This document shows positions 1 to 8,928 of a DNA stretch of 37,083 nucleotides, one piece after another. Within the stretch, counting starts at the first letter, position 1. The number at the start of each line of letters is the position of its first letter. A program made the translations under genes and the position numbers. Origin of the DNA: UBA2421 sp002343075 (GTDB lineage Bacteria > Planctomycetota > Phycisphaerae > Tepidisphaerales > Tepidisphaeraceae); assembly GCA_937982565.1 (NCBI GenBank), contig CALJLN010000029.1, positions 1-37,083 of the forward strand, written 5' to 3'. Below the pieces are notes generated by a model. The model worked only from the letters and a program-made list of their open reading frames with translations. It made no database searches and was not told where the DNA came from.

Positions 1-165
1 GTACATCTGGTTGCCCGGCGGCTGGTCGACCTGTCCGCCTGGCTCGGCCGGCTGCGGGTGCGCTATTGCCTTGGGCGTGCCAGCCGGGAATCGGGACTAT
101 GGCCCCTTGGTCAGTGAGATGCCCATAGGCACCCGGCGAAGCGAATTGGGGCCACGGGCGCAAAT
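1..165. other. Left edge, no assignable gene
   Basis: No convincing coding region. A plus-strand frame is open from the edge to a stop at 115-117 and could be the last 38 codons of a gene lying to the left, but its translation is not recognisable and another frame is also open. The hairpin at 166-196 would fit as the end of such a gene. Confidence 0.3.
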
Positions 166-196
166 GAGAAGCGGGTGCCTGAGGCACCCGCTTCTC
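166..196. terminator. Perfect 14-bp hairpin, probable terminator
   Basis: The arms at 166-179 and 183-196 are exactly complementary over 14 bp around a TGA loop. It lies 52 bases beyond the stop of the minus-strand pseudopilin-like gene, in a place where a transcript from the left could also end. There is no clean T-tract on either side, so it may stop or stabilise transcripts from both directions rather than act as a textbook intrinsic terminator. Confidence 0.6.
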
Positions 197-248
197 GATA
201 GGTTATCGATCTTGATCTTGCGCCGGGGTCGCCGGGGCGGATTCCAGA

Positions 249-1217
249 TTAGCCAGGGTCAGTGGTGAAGCCCGGGGTGAGCCGGATGCGGAAGAATCGC
301 ATCTTGAAGTCGCCACGAGCGCCACCGCTGTTGACGAGTTGGTAATTCTTCGTGATGCCGAAGGTCTTGACGCTTCCATCCGAGAACAGGACGTTAGCGC
401 TGTCGTTTCTGCCATGGCGCCAGCGGATCTGGCCGTTGGTGCCGGCGGTACCGCCGCCTGCTTCGACGTTCGGGCCCGGGTTGACCGGCGAATCGTCACG
501 CCACTTCACTTCGTCTTCTTCATTCGCGGGGTTGCCGCGGTAGCGACGGAACGGCTGGTCTTTGGCGAGCATCAGCGAGCCTTCGGCTGTGTCATAGCCG
601 GTCACATACTGGGCTTGAAAATTTGGAGCAATCTCGCTCGCATCCCAAAGCAACGCTACATCCGGCGGGAGCTTACCAAACTTGGCAGGCGAAAGTGGGC
701 CATTGGTGGAGTGCCGTTGGAAGATGGATTCCCAACGAAGTTCGGGAAGCGCAACTGGGTTGGATGCAAAATCGCACCCGGCTTCCCGGTTCAGCCCAGA
801 AGGGCAATTGAACATGGGCATGAAGCGGGTGGTGCGGCTACCATCCGAAGCCAGCGTGCTGTTGTCCCAATTGCCATTCTTTCTGACGATCTTACGGGTC
901 ACGCCCCACCAGACGTAGGTGATCTTGTCAACTGCGTCGCCATCCTGTTCACCAACCGAAGTGGCGCCACCGCCGGTGCTAGTGTAGTAGCTGAAGGGGA
1001 GGGAGTCTTTGAATTCGGTGCTGTAGGAGCGCCATGCCTGATAGATTGACCGCAGATTGGCTGCACAGGCGACGGTGTTCGCCTGCCGTCGAGCCGAGCC
1101 AAGCGTCGGCAAAAGGATGCCGATCAATACGGCAATAATGCCAATGACGACGAGAAGCTCCACGAGAGTAAAGGCTCTCAAAGCACTAACTCCCGGTGAT
1201 TTGCGCAATCGCTCCAT
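249..1217 (-). CDS. Type II pseudopilin-like protein with H-x9-DG motif
   Basis: A secreted or envelope protein with a prepilin-type N-terminus: a short basic leader (residues 1-15) ending in RA, then FTLVE with the conserved Glu five residues after the predicted prepilin peptidase cut, then a hydrophobic helix to about residue 39. The C-terminus carries RHGRNDSANVLFSDGSV, the H-x9-DG signature of a family greatly expanded in Planctomycetota and Lentisphaerae. The cut site has Ala rather than the usual Gly before Phe, common in this group as far as I know. The ATG at 1217 is chosen because GAGG lies 7 bases before it; an upstream TTG at 1223 would sit one base from that GAGG. The protein is 322 residues. 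The function of such proteins is mostly unknown; they may be pseudopilins or surface proteins. Not part of a visible secretion operon. Confidence 0.85.
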   Translation of the reverse strand: MERLRKSPGVSALRAFTLVELLVVIGIIAVLIGILLPTLGSARRQANTVACAANLRSIYQAWRSYSTEFKDSLPFSYYTSTGGGATSVGEQDGDAVDKITYVWWGVTRKIVRKNGNWDNSTLASDGSRTTRFMPMFNCPSGLNREAGCDFASNPVALPELRWESIFQRHSTNGPLSPAKFGKLPPDVALLWDASEIAPNFQAQYVTGYDTAEGSLMLAKDQPFRRYRGNPANEEDEVKWRDDSPVNPGPNVEAGGGTAGTNGQIRWRHGRNDSANVLFSDGSVKTFGITKNYQLVNSGGARGDFKMRFFRIRLTPGFTTDPG

Positions 1218-1223
1218 GATCAA

Positions 1224-1854
1224 ACCTCAAAAAAAGGATGGCTCATCAAAACTGTGGCTTCAACGAGCGGTACCACTACCAAAAAAACGAGCCGAAGCCG
1301 GGTAGCTTTCGGTCGGCCGTGCCAAATGGACGTTCAAGCTATAATGCCAGGCAAGTCTACGAACTTCGAGATGAAAAATTGAGGGTCGCATTGCTAATCG
1401 CATTGCTCTCGACAATCGAAGAAAAAAATCAAGCCGATCGTTTTAACGCCGTCGCCATCCACTGCGAGAAGCAGTCGCGATCATGCCTTCGTCTCTAAGT
1501 TAACACCGTAGGATAACTAAATTATTCCCATAGTCAAACAAATTCGGCCCATCCCGCGATTTGCTGCATGACAATGTCGGTCCCAGCGTGCGGGTTGTCG
1601 CCGTACAGCCGGACCAATGACATTCAGTACTACCAGAACGGCTATTTCCTGCCAGCGTGCCGTAATCATACGCCTTGTCCACGACAAGGTTCTTCTGTTG
1701 AGAAAGCGGCGGAAGGTGTTCATGCCGGCTGGTTGCTGTATATTGAAGGTTGCGATATTTTTTGGTTGGATTGTTTCGACGACGATTAGACATCTAAATT
1801 GAGAGCTTCATGCCGTCGCTTCAAAGAGTTGACGGTAGCGATTAAGGAGAACGC
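1224..1854. other. Gene-poor intergenic region
   Basis: About 630 bases between two divergent genes, more AT-rich than its surroundings. Open frames on both strands around 1500-1800 have unrecognisable translations and no ribosome-binding site, so I do not call them. The region should hold the promoters of both flanking genes. One small perfect inverted repeat (CCTTGTC-CAC-GACAAGG, 1673-1689) is visible; it could be an operator or chance. Confidence 0.4.
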
Positions 1855-2274
1855 ATGGCGGCTTCGTTAGCTGAGCGGTTTGAGAGTCCAAAGGCCAAGG
1901 TGGCACTGGGGTGCGTCGTGGCGGCACTGGTTTTGAGCGTGCTATGGTTCGGGTGGCTCGGTAAGGAAGGGCCGTCCCTCTCGACCGCACCACCTTCCGG
2001 ATCAACCAAGGCAGTCGTTTCGGGCGTCGTAACCGATTTTCAGGGCAAACCCGTGCCAAACCTGAATCTGGTGATCAAGTGGGCACAGCCTGATTTTGCG
2101 GACAAAAAGCCATACACAGCGACCACGGACGCATCGGGAAAGTTTCGGGTGCCTGATATGGTCAATGGCCAGTTTAGCATAGGCCCAGCCGACCGCGCAT
2201 GGGTCGGGGGATCGATGATCACTGCCGACGCCGAAAAAGAAGTTGAAGTCACGCTCAAGGTGCGCCGAAGGTAA
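1855..2274 (+). CDS. Membrane-anchored carboxypeptidase-regulatory-like domain protein
   Basis: A 139-residue protein with one hydrophobic segment near residues 17-38 (VALGCVVAALVLSVLWFGWL), then a Ser/Pro-rich linker, then a single beta-sandwich module at about residues 57-136. The module reads SGVVTDFQGKPVPNLNL...TTDASGKFRVPDM, the pattern of the carboxypeptidase regulatory-like (transthyretin-like) fold: G-x-V-x-D-x-x-G-x-P-x-x-x and T-D-x-x-G-x-F. Such modules are usually extracytoplasmic and bind or scaffold rather than catalyse. The start is supported by AAGGAG 5 bases before the ATG. It stands alone between a gene-poor stretch and the PilZ gene. The specific role is unknown. Confidence 0.75.
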   Translation: MAASLAERFESPKAKVALGCVVAALVLSVLWFGWLGKEGPSLSTAPPSGSTKAVVSGVVTDFQGKPVPNLNLVIKWAQPDFADKKPYTATTDASGKFRVPDMVNGQFSIGPADRAWVGGSMITADAEKEVEVTLKVRRR

Positions 2275-2393
2275 ATTGCTTCGTGTCGTGGCGGTCCGGG
2301 AATGGCAGGGAATTATCAGACGCCCCGGCAACGCGCGGACCACCTGATAAGTTCTTCACAGCGCCGGTGATTTGTCCGATCATCCTTTCATAG

Positions 2394-3155
2394 ATGAGCG
2401 ACAAGCCCCAAATTTCCCTGCGCAATGCCGTTGATCGCGGGGCGCCTGCGGTGGTTTCGTTGCCTTCGGATGCGATGCTCCGGAACTACAAGTCGCGTTT
2501 TCTTGCTCGCGAGGCGCGGGGGCTGTGGCTGGAAGGGGAGGCTCGGGAGCATCCGCTGGTCGATTCGCTGATCGCTTCCCGGGGGCTGGTGGGGGTTTCC
2601 TGCAAAATGCGGTTTGAAAAACTGCAGTTTGTGTCCCGGCTGCTGGAATGTCGAAATGACTTTAAGACCAGCGGGGATTGCACCGTCGTTGCGTGGCTCG
2701 TCGAGACGCCGCAGGACGTGGTGCAGACCCAGCGGCGCAATGACTACCGGGTGCGCGTTCTGCCTACCGATGAGATTGGCGTGGACGTTTGGCAGATTCC
2801 GGAGCATGTCCATCTCAGCGATCGCCCGTCGGCGAGGCAGCACCTTGCCAAGGTCGAAATCCGCGATTTAAGCGTCGGCGGGCTGGGGATGGTCATCCCG
2901 GCAAAGGATGAAACCCCGACCCGCGTGACGGTGAGCGAGCGGCTGCGCGTTCTGCTGAAACTGCCGGAGGAAGAAATCCTGCTGGAGGCCAGAATCGCAT
3001 TCGCTGCGATCGACAGTGCATTGGTGACGCATTGCGGGCTAGAGTTCCAGCACTTGCAGCGGGATCTTGAAGGGCGGCAGAAGCTGGCCAAGCTTAACAA
3101 GCTTGTGGGCCGGCTCCAGCGGGACGAAGTGCGCCGGCAGCGCAAGGCTGTGTGA
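2394..3155 (+). CDS. PilZ domain protein, probable c-di-GMP receptor (YcgR-like)
   Basis: A cytoplasmic 253-residue protein. The N-terminal ~110 residues form a beta-rich region like the YcgR/flagellar-brake N-domain. The PilZ domain follows, with both ligand motifs intact: RNDYR (115-119, the R-x-x-x-R arm that clamps c-di-GMP) and DLSVGGLG (158-165, D/N-x-S-x-x-G). A charged helical tail (about 225-253, rich in Arg, Lys and Leu) ends the protein. By family it should bind c-di-GMP and adjust motility, surface attachment or polysaccharide export. No flagellar or cellulose genes are nearby to show the target. There is an unusually long loop (about 130-152) between the two motifs. No clear Shine-Dalgarno precedes the ATG. 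The assignment as a PilZ protein is firm; the output is unknown. Confidence 0.88.
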   Translation: MSDKPQISLRNAVDRGAPAVVSLPSDAMLRNYKSRFLAREARGLWLEGEAREHPLVDSLIASRGLVGVSCKMRFEKLQFVSRLLECRNDFKTSGDCTVVAWLVETPQDVVQTQRRNDYRVRVLPTDEIGVDVWQIPEHVHLSDRPSARQHLAKVEIRDLSVGGLGMVIPAKDETPTRVTVSERLRVLLKLPEEEILLEARIAFAAIDSALVTHCGLEFQHLQRDLEGRQKLAKLNKLVGRLQRDEVRRQRKAV

Positions 3156-3246
3156 AGGCAGGCCACGCTGCCGGGTGTCAGCCAGCGTCAAGTCGGTGGG
3201 GGCACGCGGCGCAACGTCGCAACGTCACATCTACCTCGCATCCACC

Positions 3247-3708
3247 TCACATCAACTTTTCCTGCTCGACCACAAGATTGAATATCTCATCAGGCGTGCC
3301 GGCGCTGTTGATCGCCATACGAAATGCATCAATCAGCATCAGCCGGCTGATCCGTGCCAATGCCTGAATGTGCAGCGTAGTCATCTCGGGGGGCGAGGTG
3401 AGCATCCATAGCACCGTGATTGGACGGCCATCGATCGCCTGAAACTCAATCGGTTCAGCGGGTTTACCAATGGCCATGACCAGATGGTTGGTTCCGCCGC
3501 ACTTTCCGTGGGGAATGGCCAGGCCCTTCCCGATTCCGGTGGTGCGGGTCGCCTCGCGGTCAAGCACCGCGTCGAGCACCATTTTGGGGTCGGTCAGCTC
3601 GCCATTGGCACTGAGCAGATCCACGAGTTCGGAAATCGCTTCGACTTTAGTCTTGGCCGACAGCGGGACTTTGATGTTTACAGGCTTCAGTATTTCGGTC
3701 AGACGCAT
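3247..3708 (-). CDS. PTS EIIA type-2 domain protein (PtsN/fructose EIIA-like)
   Basis: A stand-alone 153-residue phosphotransferase EIIA protein of the mannitol/fructose/nitrogen class. The phospho-accepting histidine is visible as His67 in GLAIPHGK, followed by the typical second half ending in helices around ALARISRLM. The length matches single-domain EIIA-Ntr. No EIIB, EIIC, HPr or EI gene is in the window, so a regulatory role like that of PtsN, sensing phosphotransfer state rather than carrying sugar, is more likely. In other bacteria EIIA-Ntr affects K+ transport and stress responses, but whether this one does is not shown. The upstream 3709-3941 region holds no gene and should carry its promoter. 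Shine-Dalgarno is weak. Confidence 0.88.
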   Translation of the reverse strand: MRLTEILKPVNIKVPLSAKTKVEAISELVDLLSANGELTDPKMVLDAVLDREATRTTGIGKGLAIPHGKCGGTNHLVMAIGKPAEPIEFQAIDGRPITVLWMLTSPPEMTTLHIQALARISRLMLIDAFRMAINSAGTPDEIFNLVVEQEKLM

Positions 3709-3941
3709 GACAAATCACTCACTTGCGTCTCAGCGCTTCAAAAATTGAGTTTGTGTGCGGTTCGTTTGCTTTCAGAGCGTCGAATCGTATCGATCAATCC
3801 GTGGCAGGGCAAATGCATCGGTGCGGAAATGGCAACGATCAGGCTGCCAGAAGGTCGACGCCGGATGGGGGTTGTCTCTGCCGGCTAAGTTCGGCGGAGC
3901 GGGGGCTTGGTTCTGAAGGAATGCCGTCTCGGGGGACTTGC

Positions 3942-4619
3942 TCAGCGGGGATGGGTGCTGTTTGCCGCGAGTCGGGCGAGCATCCCCGATGTGTAGACCA
4001 CCGTGCCGCAGCCGATAGGGAACAATAGCTCATTGACGCCAATCCCGATCAGCTTTGCCACCGGCGGGGCGGCGGTGCTGAGAAAGACTGTCACTCCGAG
4101 GATGAATGTTGAAAAGACCACGCCAATCCAGAACCCCGTCCGGGCAAACGCTTTGAACGGCGCAAATGACTGGGAAAGGCGGCCGAGAATGAAGCCGAAG
4201 AGGCCGTATTCGATCGCCTTGATCGTCATCAGCGCGACAATGAGCGATGTCGCGGCCTCCGCACCCCCGCCGAGGCTGAGTGCCTGCCCGAGGCTCTTGT
4301 GAGTCATCTTTGCGAGCGTGAACGCAACCGGGGCCGCAATCAGCCCGGCAAGACCCATCCAGACCTCCCGCGTGCGAGCGGCGGCGTTCCCTATCGCCAG
4401 GCCCATGCAGACAAACATCGACCAGGCGACCTTCTGCCCCAGGTCGCGCACAAACTCAGCCCCAATACCCGTCTTCGCGATCAGAATCGCCACCACCTGC
4501 AGAACCATGCCCAATGCGATTGACATCCAGGCAACGTGCAGAATGGTTCGCGCCACCCGCGGTAGCTGATCCTGCGGCGCGAGCGGCGGTGGGGGAAGGT
4601 TGACGGCGGTGTCGGGCAT
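3942..4619 (-). CDS. Six-helix integral membrane protein of unknown function
   Basis: A 225-residue protein with a Pro-rich cytoplasmic-looking N-terminus (residues 7-20) and about six hydrophobic helices near residues 27-48, 62-80, 88-104, 123-148, 162-182 and 193-217. Small residues (Gly, Ala) dominate the helices. A conserved-looking glycine run (GGGAEAA) precedes helix 4. I do not recognise a family. AGGAAG lies 5 bases before the ATG and supports the start. It is on the same strand as trpE, about 100 bases downstream of it, so it may be cotranscribed, but nothing ties it to tryptophan metabolism. It could be a small transporter or channel. Confidence 0.75.
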   Translation of the reverse strand: MPDTAVNLPPPPLAPQDQLPRVARTILHVAWMSIALGMVLQVVAILIAKTGIGAEFVRDLGQKVAWSMFVCMGLAIGNAAARTREVWMGLAGLIAAPVAFTLAKMTHKSLGQALSLGGGAEAATSLIVALMTIKAIEYGLFGFILGRLSQSFAPFKAFARTGFWIGVVFSTFILGVTVFLSTAAPPVAKLIGIGVNELLFPIGCGTVVYTSGMLARLAANSTHPR

Positions 4620-4718
4620 GGCGCTTCCTTTCGACGTACCAGGAAGTGTTGCGCGCTGCGGGCGTGATTTCTCAGCAGAATTGTGGGCAGGGCTTCTGAG
4701 GTCAGGGAATGTGGCGAG

Positions 4719-6230
4719 TCAGAATCCGTTCTCGGCAAGTTGCACCGCTTTGAGCATGGCACGAGCTTTGTTGATCGTTTCCTCGTATTCGCTTGCGGGA
4801 ACTGAATCGGCAACCACGCCGGCCCCTGCCTGCAGGTCAAACACGTTACCGCTGTGGTGCACGATGGTGCGCAGGGCTATGCAGGTGTCGGAATTGCCTG
4901 CAAAATCAAAGTAGCCGACTGCTCCTCCGTACGGCCCTCTCCGCGTGGGTTCGACTTCGTCAATGATCTGCATCGCACGAATCTTCGGCGCTCCGCTGAC
5001 CGTCCCGACGGGCAGGCTCACGCGGAGTGCATCAAACGCGTTGGAATCATCGCGCAGTTCTCCCTGCACGCTGCTGCTGATGTGCATGACATGGCTATAA
5101 CGTTCGATCGCCATGCATTCAGTGACGCGAACTGTGCCGTGCTTACTCACCCTGCCGACGTCATTGCGGTGCAGATCGACGAGCATGATATGCTCGGCCC
5201 GGTCTTTCGGATCGGCGAGCAGTTCGGCTTCAAGTGCGGCGTCTTCCGTCGGTGTTTTGCCACGTGGTCGGGTTCCGGCCAGGGGGCGACTGGTGACAAC
5301 CCGATCCTGCACGCGGCACAGGATTTCCGGCGAAGAGCCGATGAGCGTGCAGGCGGGGCTTTTCAGATAAAACATGAACGGCGAGGGGTTGACGATTCGC
5401 AGCGCGCGATAAACATCAAACGGCAGGGCCTTGCTCTGGACGCGCAGCCGCTGTGAAGGCACGAACTGAAAAATGTCACCGGCGCGGACGTACTCCATCC
5501 CCTTCCGCACCGCCGCCTCGTATTCTTCGCGCGACAGATTGCTTTGAAAGGGAAGGTTCAGTGGTGTCACCGCATCGACCTCGCCCACGACCGCCGACAG
5601 CGGCCGCTGTAGTTTCGCCACGATTGCGTCAACCCTGCGGCAGGCGTCCCGGTATCGCTCCGCCGGGTCGGGTTGCTGCTTGGATGGGGTGCTCGCGAGC
5701 GAATTGGCGATGACTTTCACGGTTTTGTCGACGTGATCGAACACAACCAGTTCGTTGTACAGCCCAAACTGCAGATCGGGGATGTTGCGGTCGTCGGCCG
5801 GCGGGTGAGGTAGAGAATCGGCTTCGTAGTATCGAATGGTGTCGTAGCCGGCGTACCCCACCAGCCCGCCGGTGAATGTTGGGAGCAAGGGATCGCGAAA
5901 GTGGCTGACGGCAGGTAGCAGCGATTGAAGGTCGGCCAGCGGGTCGGTGGTGACGAAGTGTGACTCCGGCTCATCCGGCCTGGTGATCGAGGCACGCCCG
6001 CAGTGGCAGGAGTAGACCACCGACGGGGCGACGGCGATGAACGAGTAACGCGCGATGCGTTCCCCGCCGACGACCGATTCGAGCAAAAATGCGTGTTCGC
6101 CCCGCCCCAGAATCTCAAAAGCGGCGACAGGCGTCAGCTTGTCGGCCAGCAGTTGGCGGTAGACCGGTACGCAACTGTATGACTGTGTGCGGGCTTGAAA
6201 AGTGTCAAAATCGGGAAGGTGCTTGGCCAT
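4719..6230 (-). CDS. trpE: Anthranilate synthase component I
   Basis: Converts chorismate to anthranilate, the first committed step of tryptophan synthesis, using ammonia delivered by the TrpG glutaminase subunit. At 503 residues it is of normal TrpE length. The N-terminal domain has the LLES motif (49-52) of the tryptophan feedback site. The chorismate-binding domain has NPSPFMFYL (281-289), GSSPE (298-302), PLAGTRPRG (316-324), DLHRNDVGRV (352-361), PVGTVSGAPK (407-416) and AGAGVVADS (468-476), all intact. The LLES motif and full length favour TrpE over PabB. There is no trpG or other trp gene nearby, so the pathway is scattered. The leader region is too short and has no Trp-codon peptide. 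Transcribed divergently from hemB across 107 bases. No Shine-Dalgarno is seen. Confidence 0.95.
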   Translation of the reverse strand: MAKHLPDFDTFQARTQSYSCVPVYRQLLADKLTPVAAFEILGRGEHAFLLESVVGGERIARYSFIAVAPSVVYSCHCGRASITRPDEPESHFVTTDPLADLQSLLPAVSHFRDPLLPTFTGGLVGYAGYDTIRYYEADSLPHPPADDRNIPDLQFGLYNELVVFDHVDKTVKVIANSLASTPSKQQPDPAERYRDACRRVDAIVAKLQRPLSAVVGEVDAVTPLNLPFQSNLSREEYEAAVRKGMEYVRAGDIFQFVPSQRLRVQSKALPFDVYRALRIVNPSPFMFYLKSPACTLIGSSPEILCRVQDRVVTSRPLAGTRPRGKTPTEDAALEAELLADPKDRAEHIMLVDLHRNDVGRVSKHGTVRVTECMAIERYSHVMHISSSVQGELRDDSNAFDALRVSLPVGTVSGAPKIRAMQIIDEVEPTRRGPYGGAVGYFDFAGNSDTCIALRTIVHHSGNVFDLQAGAGVVADSVPASEYEETINKARAMLKAVQLAENGF

Positions 6231-6324
6231 CGGCGACCGGAGTCTATTGGAAGTGCCGTCGCCGGAGCAAGGCGACTTGGCAACTTACTCGAAATCCGGC
6301 TCGGTATTGATGCGCGCGCGCCGC

Positions 6325-6330
6325 TATACT
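6325..6330 (+). promoter_or_regulatory. -10 hexamer of hemB, likely leaderless start
   Basis: TATACT lies 7 bases before the hemB ATG, and there is no Shine-Dalgarno between them. The start site expected 6-8 bases after the hexamer would fall on or next to the ATG. No good -35 is seen at the right spacing. Confidence 0.55.
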
Positions 6331-6337
6331 CTAGTAA

Positions 6338-7330
6338 ATGCCCGAACCCGGCACACCATCCCCGCGGCAGGCGATTCGGCCCCGGCGGCTTCGAACCAAC
6401 CCGCTTTTGCGCGAATTGGTTCAGCGAGTCCACGTCCGGCGGGGCGATCTTGTTCTGCCTGTTTTCGTGCGAAGCGGAGCGGGAATGAAGATCGCGGTGC
6501 CATCGATGCCGGGGGTGTTTCAGATGTCCGCCGATGTCGCTGTCGATTGTCTGGCAGCGGCGGCGGAACGCGGGCTGCGGGCGTTCATCGTTTTTGGAGT
6601 CGTCGATCGCGCCAGAAAAGACGCAACCGGTTCAGCCGCGGTAGACGAGGGGAATGTGGTTTGCGACCTGATTCGCAAAATCAAGGCTGCCAGGCTGCCG
6701 TTGCTGGCCATCACCGACCTGTGCCTCTGCGAATACACCGCCCACGGCCATTGCGGGCTTCTCGCCGCCGACCAATCGACCGTGGACAATGATCGCACGC
6801 TGCCGCTGCTGGCCCGGCAAGCAGTCAATCATGCGCGCGCCGGAGCGGATGTGATCGCGCCCAGCGGAATGATGGATGGTGCGGTGGCTGCGGTGCGGGC
6901 AGCGCTGGATGACGGTGGATTCGCTGATACCGCTGTGCTTTCCTATGCGGTGAAGTATGCCAGCGGCTTCTACGGCCCTTTCCGCGACGCCGCCGACTCG
7001 ACGCCTGCCTTTGGGGATCGCCGTGGATATCAGATGGACCCGGCCCGCGGGGTGGAGGAAGCGCTTCGTGAAGTCACCCTCGACATCGAACAGGGTGCCG
7101 ACCTGATAATGGTCAAACCTGCGCTTCCCTATCTCGATATACTTGCAAGGGTGCGAGAGTCGGTGCACGTGCCGGTGCTGGCGTACCAGGTGAGCGGGGA
7201 GTATGCGATGCTCGAAGCGGCCATCGCCAACGGCTGGCTCGACCGCGAGCGCGTCGTCTCAGAGTCGCTGAATGCCATTAAGCGCGCCGGGGCGGATTTG
7301 ATTGTCTCATACTACGCCGACCGCTTCTAA
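6338..7330 (+). CDS. hemB: Delta-aminolevulinic acid dehydratase (porphobilinogen synthase)
   Basis: Joins two 5-aminolevulinate molecules into porphobilinogen in the haem/tetrapyrrole pathway; a soluble (usually octameric) enzyme. The 330-residue length is normal. The catalytic Schiff-base lysines are Lys206 (in SYAVKYASGFYGPFRDA) and Lys260 (in IMVKPALPYLD). The metal site is the cysteine type: DLCLCEYTAHGHCG gives Cys129, Cys131 and Cys139, so it should be a zinc enzyme rather than the Mg-only aspartate type. The last residues (SYYADRF) are also typical. The start was chosen at the ATG directly after a -10-like hexamer; the N-terminal RRLR..PLLRELV is the usual HemB arm. It converges with leuA, 20 bases apart. 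Confidence 0.96.
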   Translation: MPEPGTPSPRQAIRPRRLRTNPLLRELVQRVHVRRGDLVLPVFVRSGAGMKIAVPSMPGVFQMSADVAVDCLAAAAERGLRAFIVFGVVDRARKDATGSAAVDEGNVVCDLIRKIKAARLPLLAITDLCLCEYTAHGHCGLLAADQSTVDNDRTLPLLARQAVNHARAGADVIAPSGMMDGAVAAVRAALDDGGFADTAVLSYAVKYASGFYGPFRDAADSTPAFGDRRGYQMDPARGVEEALREVTLDIEQGADLIMVKPALPYLDILARVRESVHVPVLAYQVSGEYAMLEAAIANGWLDRERVVSESLNAIKRAGADLIVSYYADRF

Positions 7331-7350
7331 GCGGGTAGCCGCTGCGCGCG

Positions 7351-8901
7351 CTATACACCCGTGTGTTGCGTGACGGTGCGCTGCCGGTGTTCCAGGGAGC
7401 GCAGCCGGTTGATCGCCGCGAGGTAGGCTAAGGCCGATGCTTCGAGAATGTCAGTGCTCAGCCCGCGGCCGCGGACCTTACTGCCGCTGTGGTCGAGTTC
7501 GATGTGAACTTCGCCTTGCGCCTCTTTCCCACGGGTGACAGACTGCACGCGGTAATCAGTGAGATTGCCGCGAACGCCGGTTAGGCGCGCGATGGCCGAG
7601 TAAATGGCATCCACCGGGCCATCGCCGACGCTGGCGTCTTGAATCTGCTCGCCATTGGAGTCCTTGAGCGTCACCACCGCAGTCGGAATGGCGGTACTCC
7701 CGGCAGTCACCTGCAGGCCGACCAGCGTCCACAAACCGACCCCCGTCTCCAGTTGGTCGTCAACAATCGCCTCAATGTCTTCGTCAAAGACCTCCTTCTT
7801 CTTGTCCGCGAGCGACTTAAATCGTGTGAAAGCCCCTTCAATCTGCTCGTCGGTCAGATGATAGCCCAATTCGACGATGCGCGCCTTGAGCGCAGCGCGC
7901 CCGGAGTGTTTGCCAAGAACAAGCGATGTTGCCGGGATACCGACTGAAACCGGATCCATGATCTCATAGGTTTCGCGATACTTCAGCATTCCGTCCTGAT
8001 GAATGCCACTCTCGTGTGCGAAGGCATTCTGCCCCACAATCGCCTTGTTCCGCTGCACCGCGAGACCGGTGAGCATGCTGACCATGCGCGATGCGGGGAA
8101 GATTCGGGTCGCGTCGATCCGGGTGTCTATCGCATAGAAGTCCTTGCGGGTGCGGAGCGCCATCACAATTTCTTCCAGCGCCGCATTGCCGGCTCGTTCA
8201 CCGATGCCGTTGATGGTACACTCGACCTGCCGCGCGCCGTTCTGAATGGCCGAGAGCGAGTTGGCCACCGCCAGGCCTAGATCGTTGTGACAATGCGACG
8301 AGAGAACGACGCCCTTGTCAGCGATCACCGGCAACTTGCGAACGATATGGGCGAACATTTCCCCATAACTCTGCGGCGTGGCATAGCCGACGGTATCGGG
8401 AAGATTGATCGTCGTCGCGCCCGCTTCGATCGCTGCGTGGACGATCTCCTCTAGAAACTCCAGTTCCGTCCGGCTTGCATCTTCCGGGGAAAACTCGACG
8501 TCGGCGGTGTACCCGCGCGCCTGCCGGATCGATTCGACGCTGATGCGAATGATCTCCTCCTTCCCCTTTCGCAACTTGTGCTCACGATGGATCTTACTGG
8601 TGGCACAAAAAACGTGAATACGCGGCTTCTTTGCATGTTTCACCGCCTCGCCTGCCCGGTCAATGTCCTTGGCCGTGGACCGCGCCAGCCCACAGACGGT
8701 GCTCTTTGTTACCACGCCGGCGATGGCGCGGACTGATTCAAAGTCGCCGTCGGAAGAGATGGGGAATCCGGCTTCGATGATGTCGACACCCATCGACTCA
8801 AGATGTCGTGCGATCTCGATCTTCTCGGCCTGTGTGAGCGTTGCGCCGGGGGATTGTTCGCCGTCGCGCAAAGTGGTGTCGAAGATCCGGACGGTATCCA
8901 T
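7351..8901 (-). CDS. leuA: 2-isopropylmalate synthase
   Basis: Condenses acetyl-CoA with 2-ketoisovalerate, the first step of leucine synthesis. The N-terminal TIM barrel starts with DTTLRDGEQSPGATL (substrate and metal site) and contains the metal-binding SSHCHNDLGLAVANS segment and the NGIGERAGNAALEE signature. The C-terminal ~130 residues form the regulatory LeuA dimer domain (leucine feedback). At 516 residues it is a full-length LeuA type 1. The ATG is supported by GGAG 5 bases upstream, which lies just beyond the terminator hairpin at 8929-8954. Expression is probably controlled by leucine attenuation through the leader described separately. leuB, leuC and leuD are not in the window. 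Confidence 0.95.
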   Translation of the reverse strand: MDTVRIFDTTLRDGEQSPGATLTQAEKIEIARHLESMGVDIIEAGFPISSDGDFESVRAIAGVVTKSTVCGLARSTAKDIDRAGEAVKHAKKPRIHVFCATSKIHREHKLRKGKEEIIRISVESIRQARGYTADVEFSPEDASRTELEFLEEIVHAAIEAGATTINLPDTVGYATPQSYGEMFAHIVRKLPVIADKGVVLSSHCHNDLGLAVANSLSAIQNGARQVECTINGIGERAGNAALEEIVMALRTRKDFYAIDTRIDATRIFPASRMVSMLTGLAVQRNKAIVGQNAFAHESGIHQDGMLKYRETYEIMDPVSVGIPATSLVLGKHSGRAALKARIVELGYHLTDEQIEGAFTRFKSLADKKKEVFDEDIEAIVDDQLETGVGLWTLVGLQVTAGSTAIPTAVVTLKDSNGEQIQDASVGDGPVDAIYSAIARLTGVRGNLTDYRVQSVTRGKEAQGEVHIELDHSGSKVRGRGLSTDILEASALAYLAAINRLRSLEHRQRTVTQHTGV

Positions 8902-8928
8902 GAATGCTCCAGGGCATTGAAAACAAAA

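Noticed and set aside
4719..6230. Para-aminobenzoate synthase PabB
   Set aside because: The LLES feedback motif and full N-terminal domain favour TrpE.
6231..6337. Tryptophan attenuator before trpE
   Set aside because: Only 107 bases, with no leader frame containing Trp codons and no terminator hairpin with T-tract.
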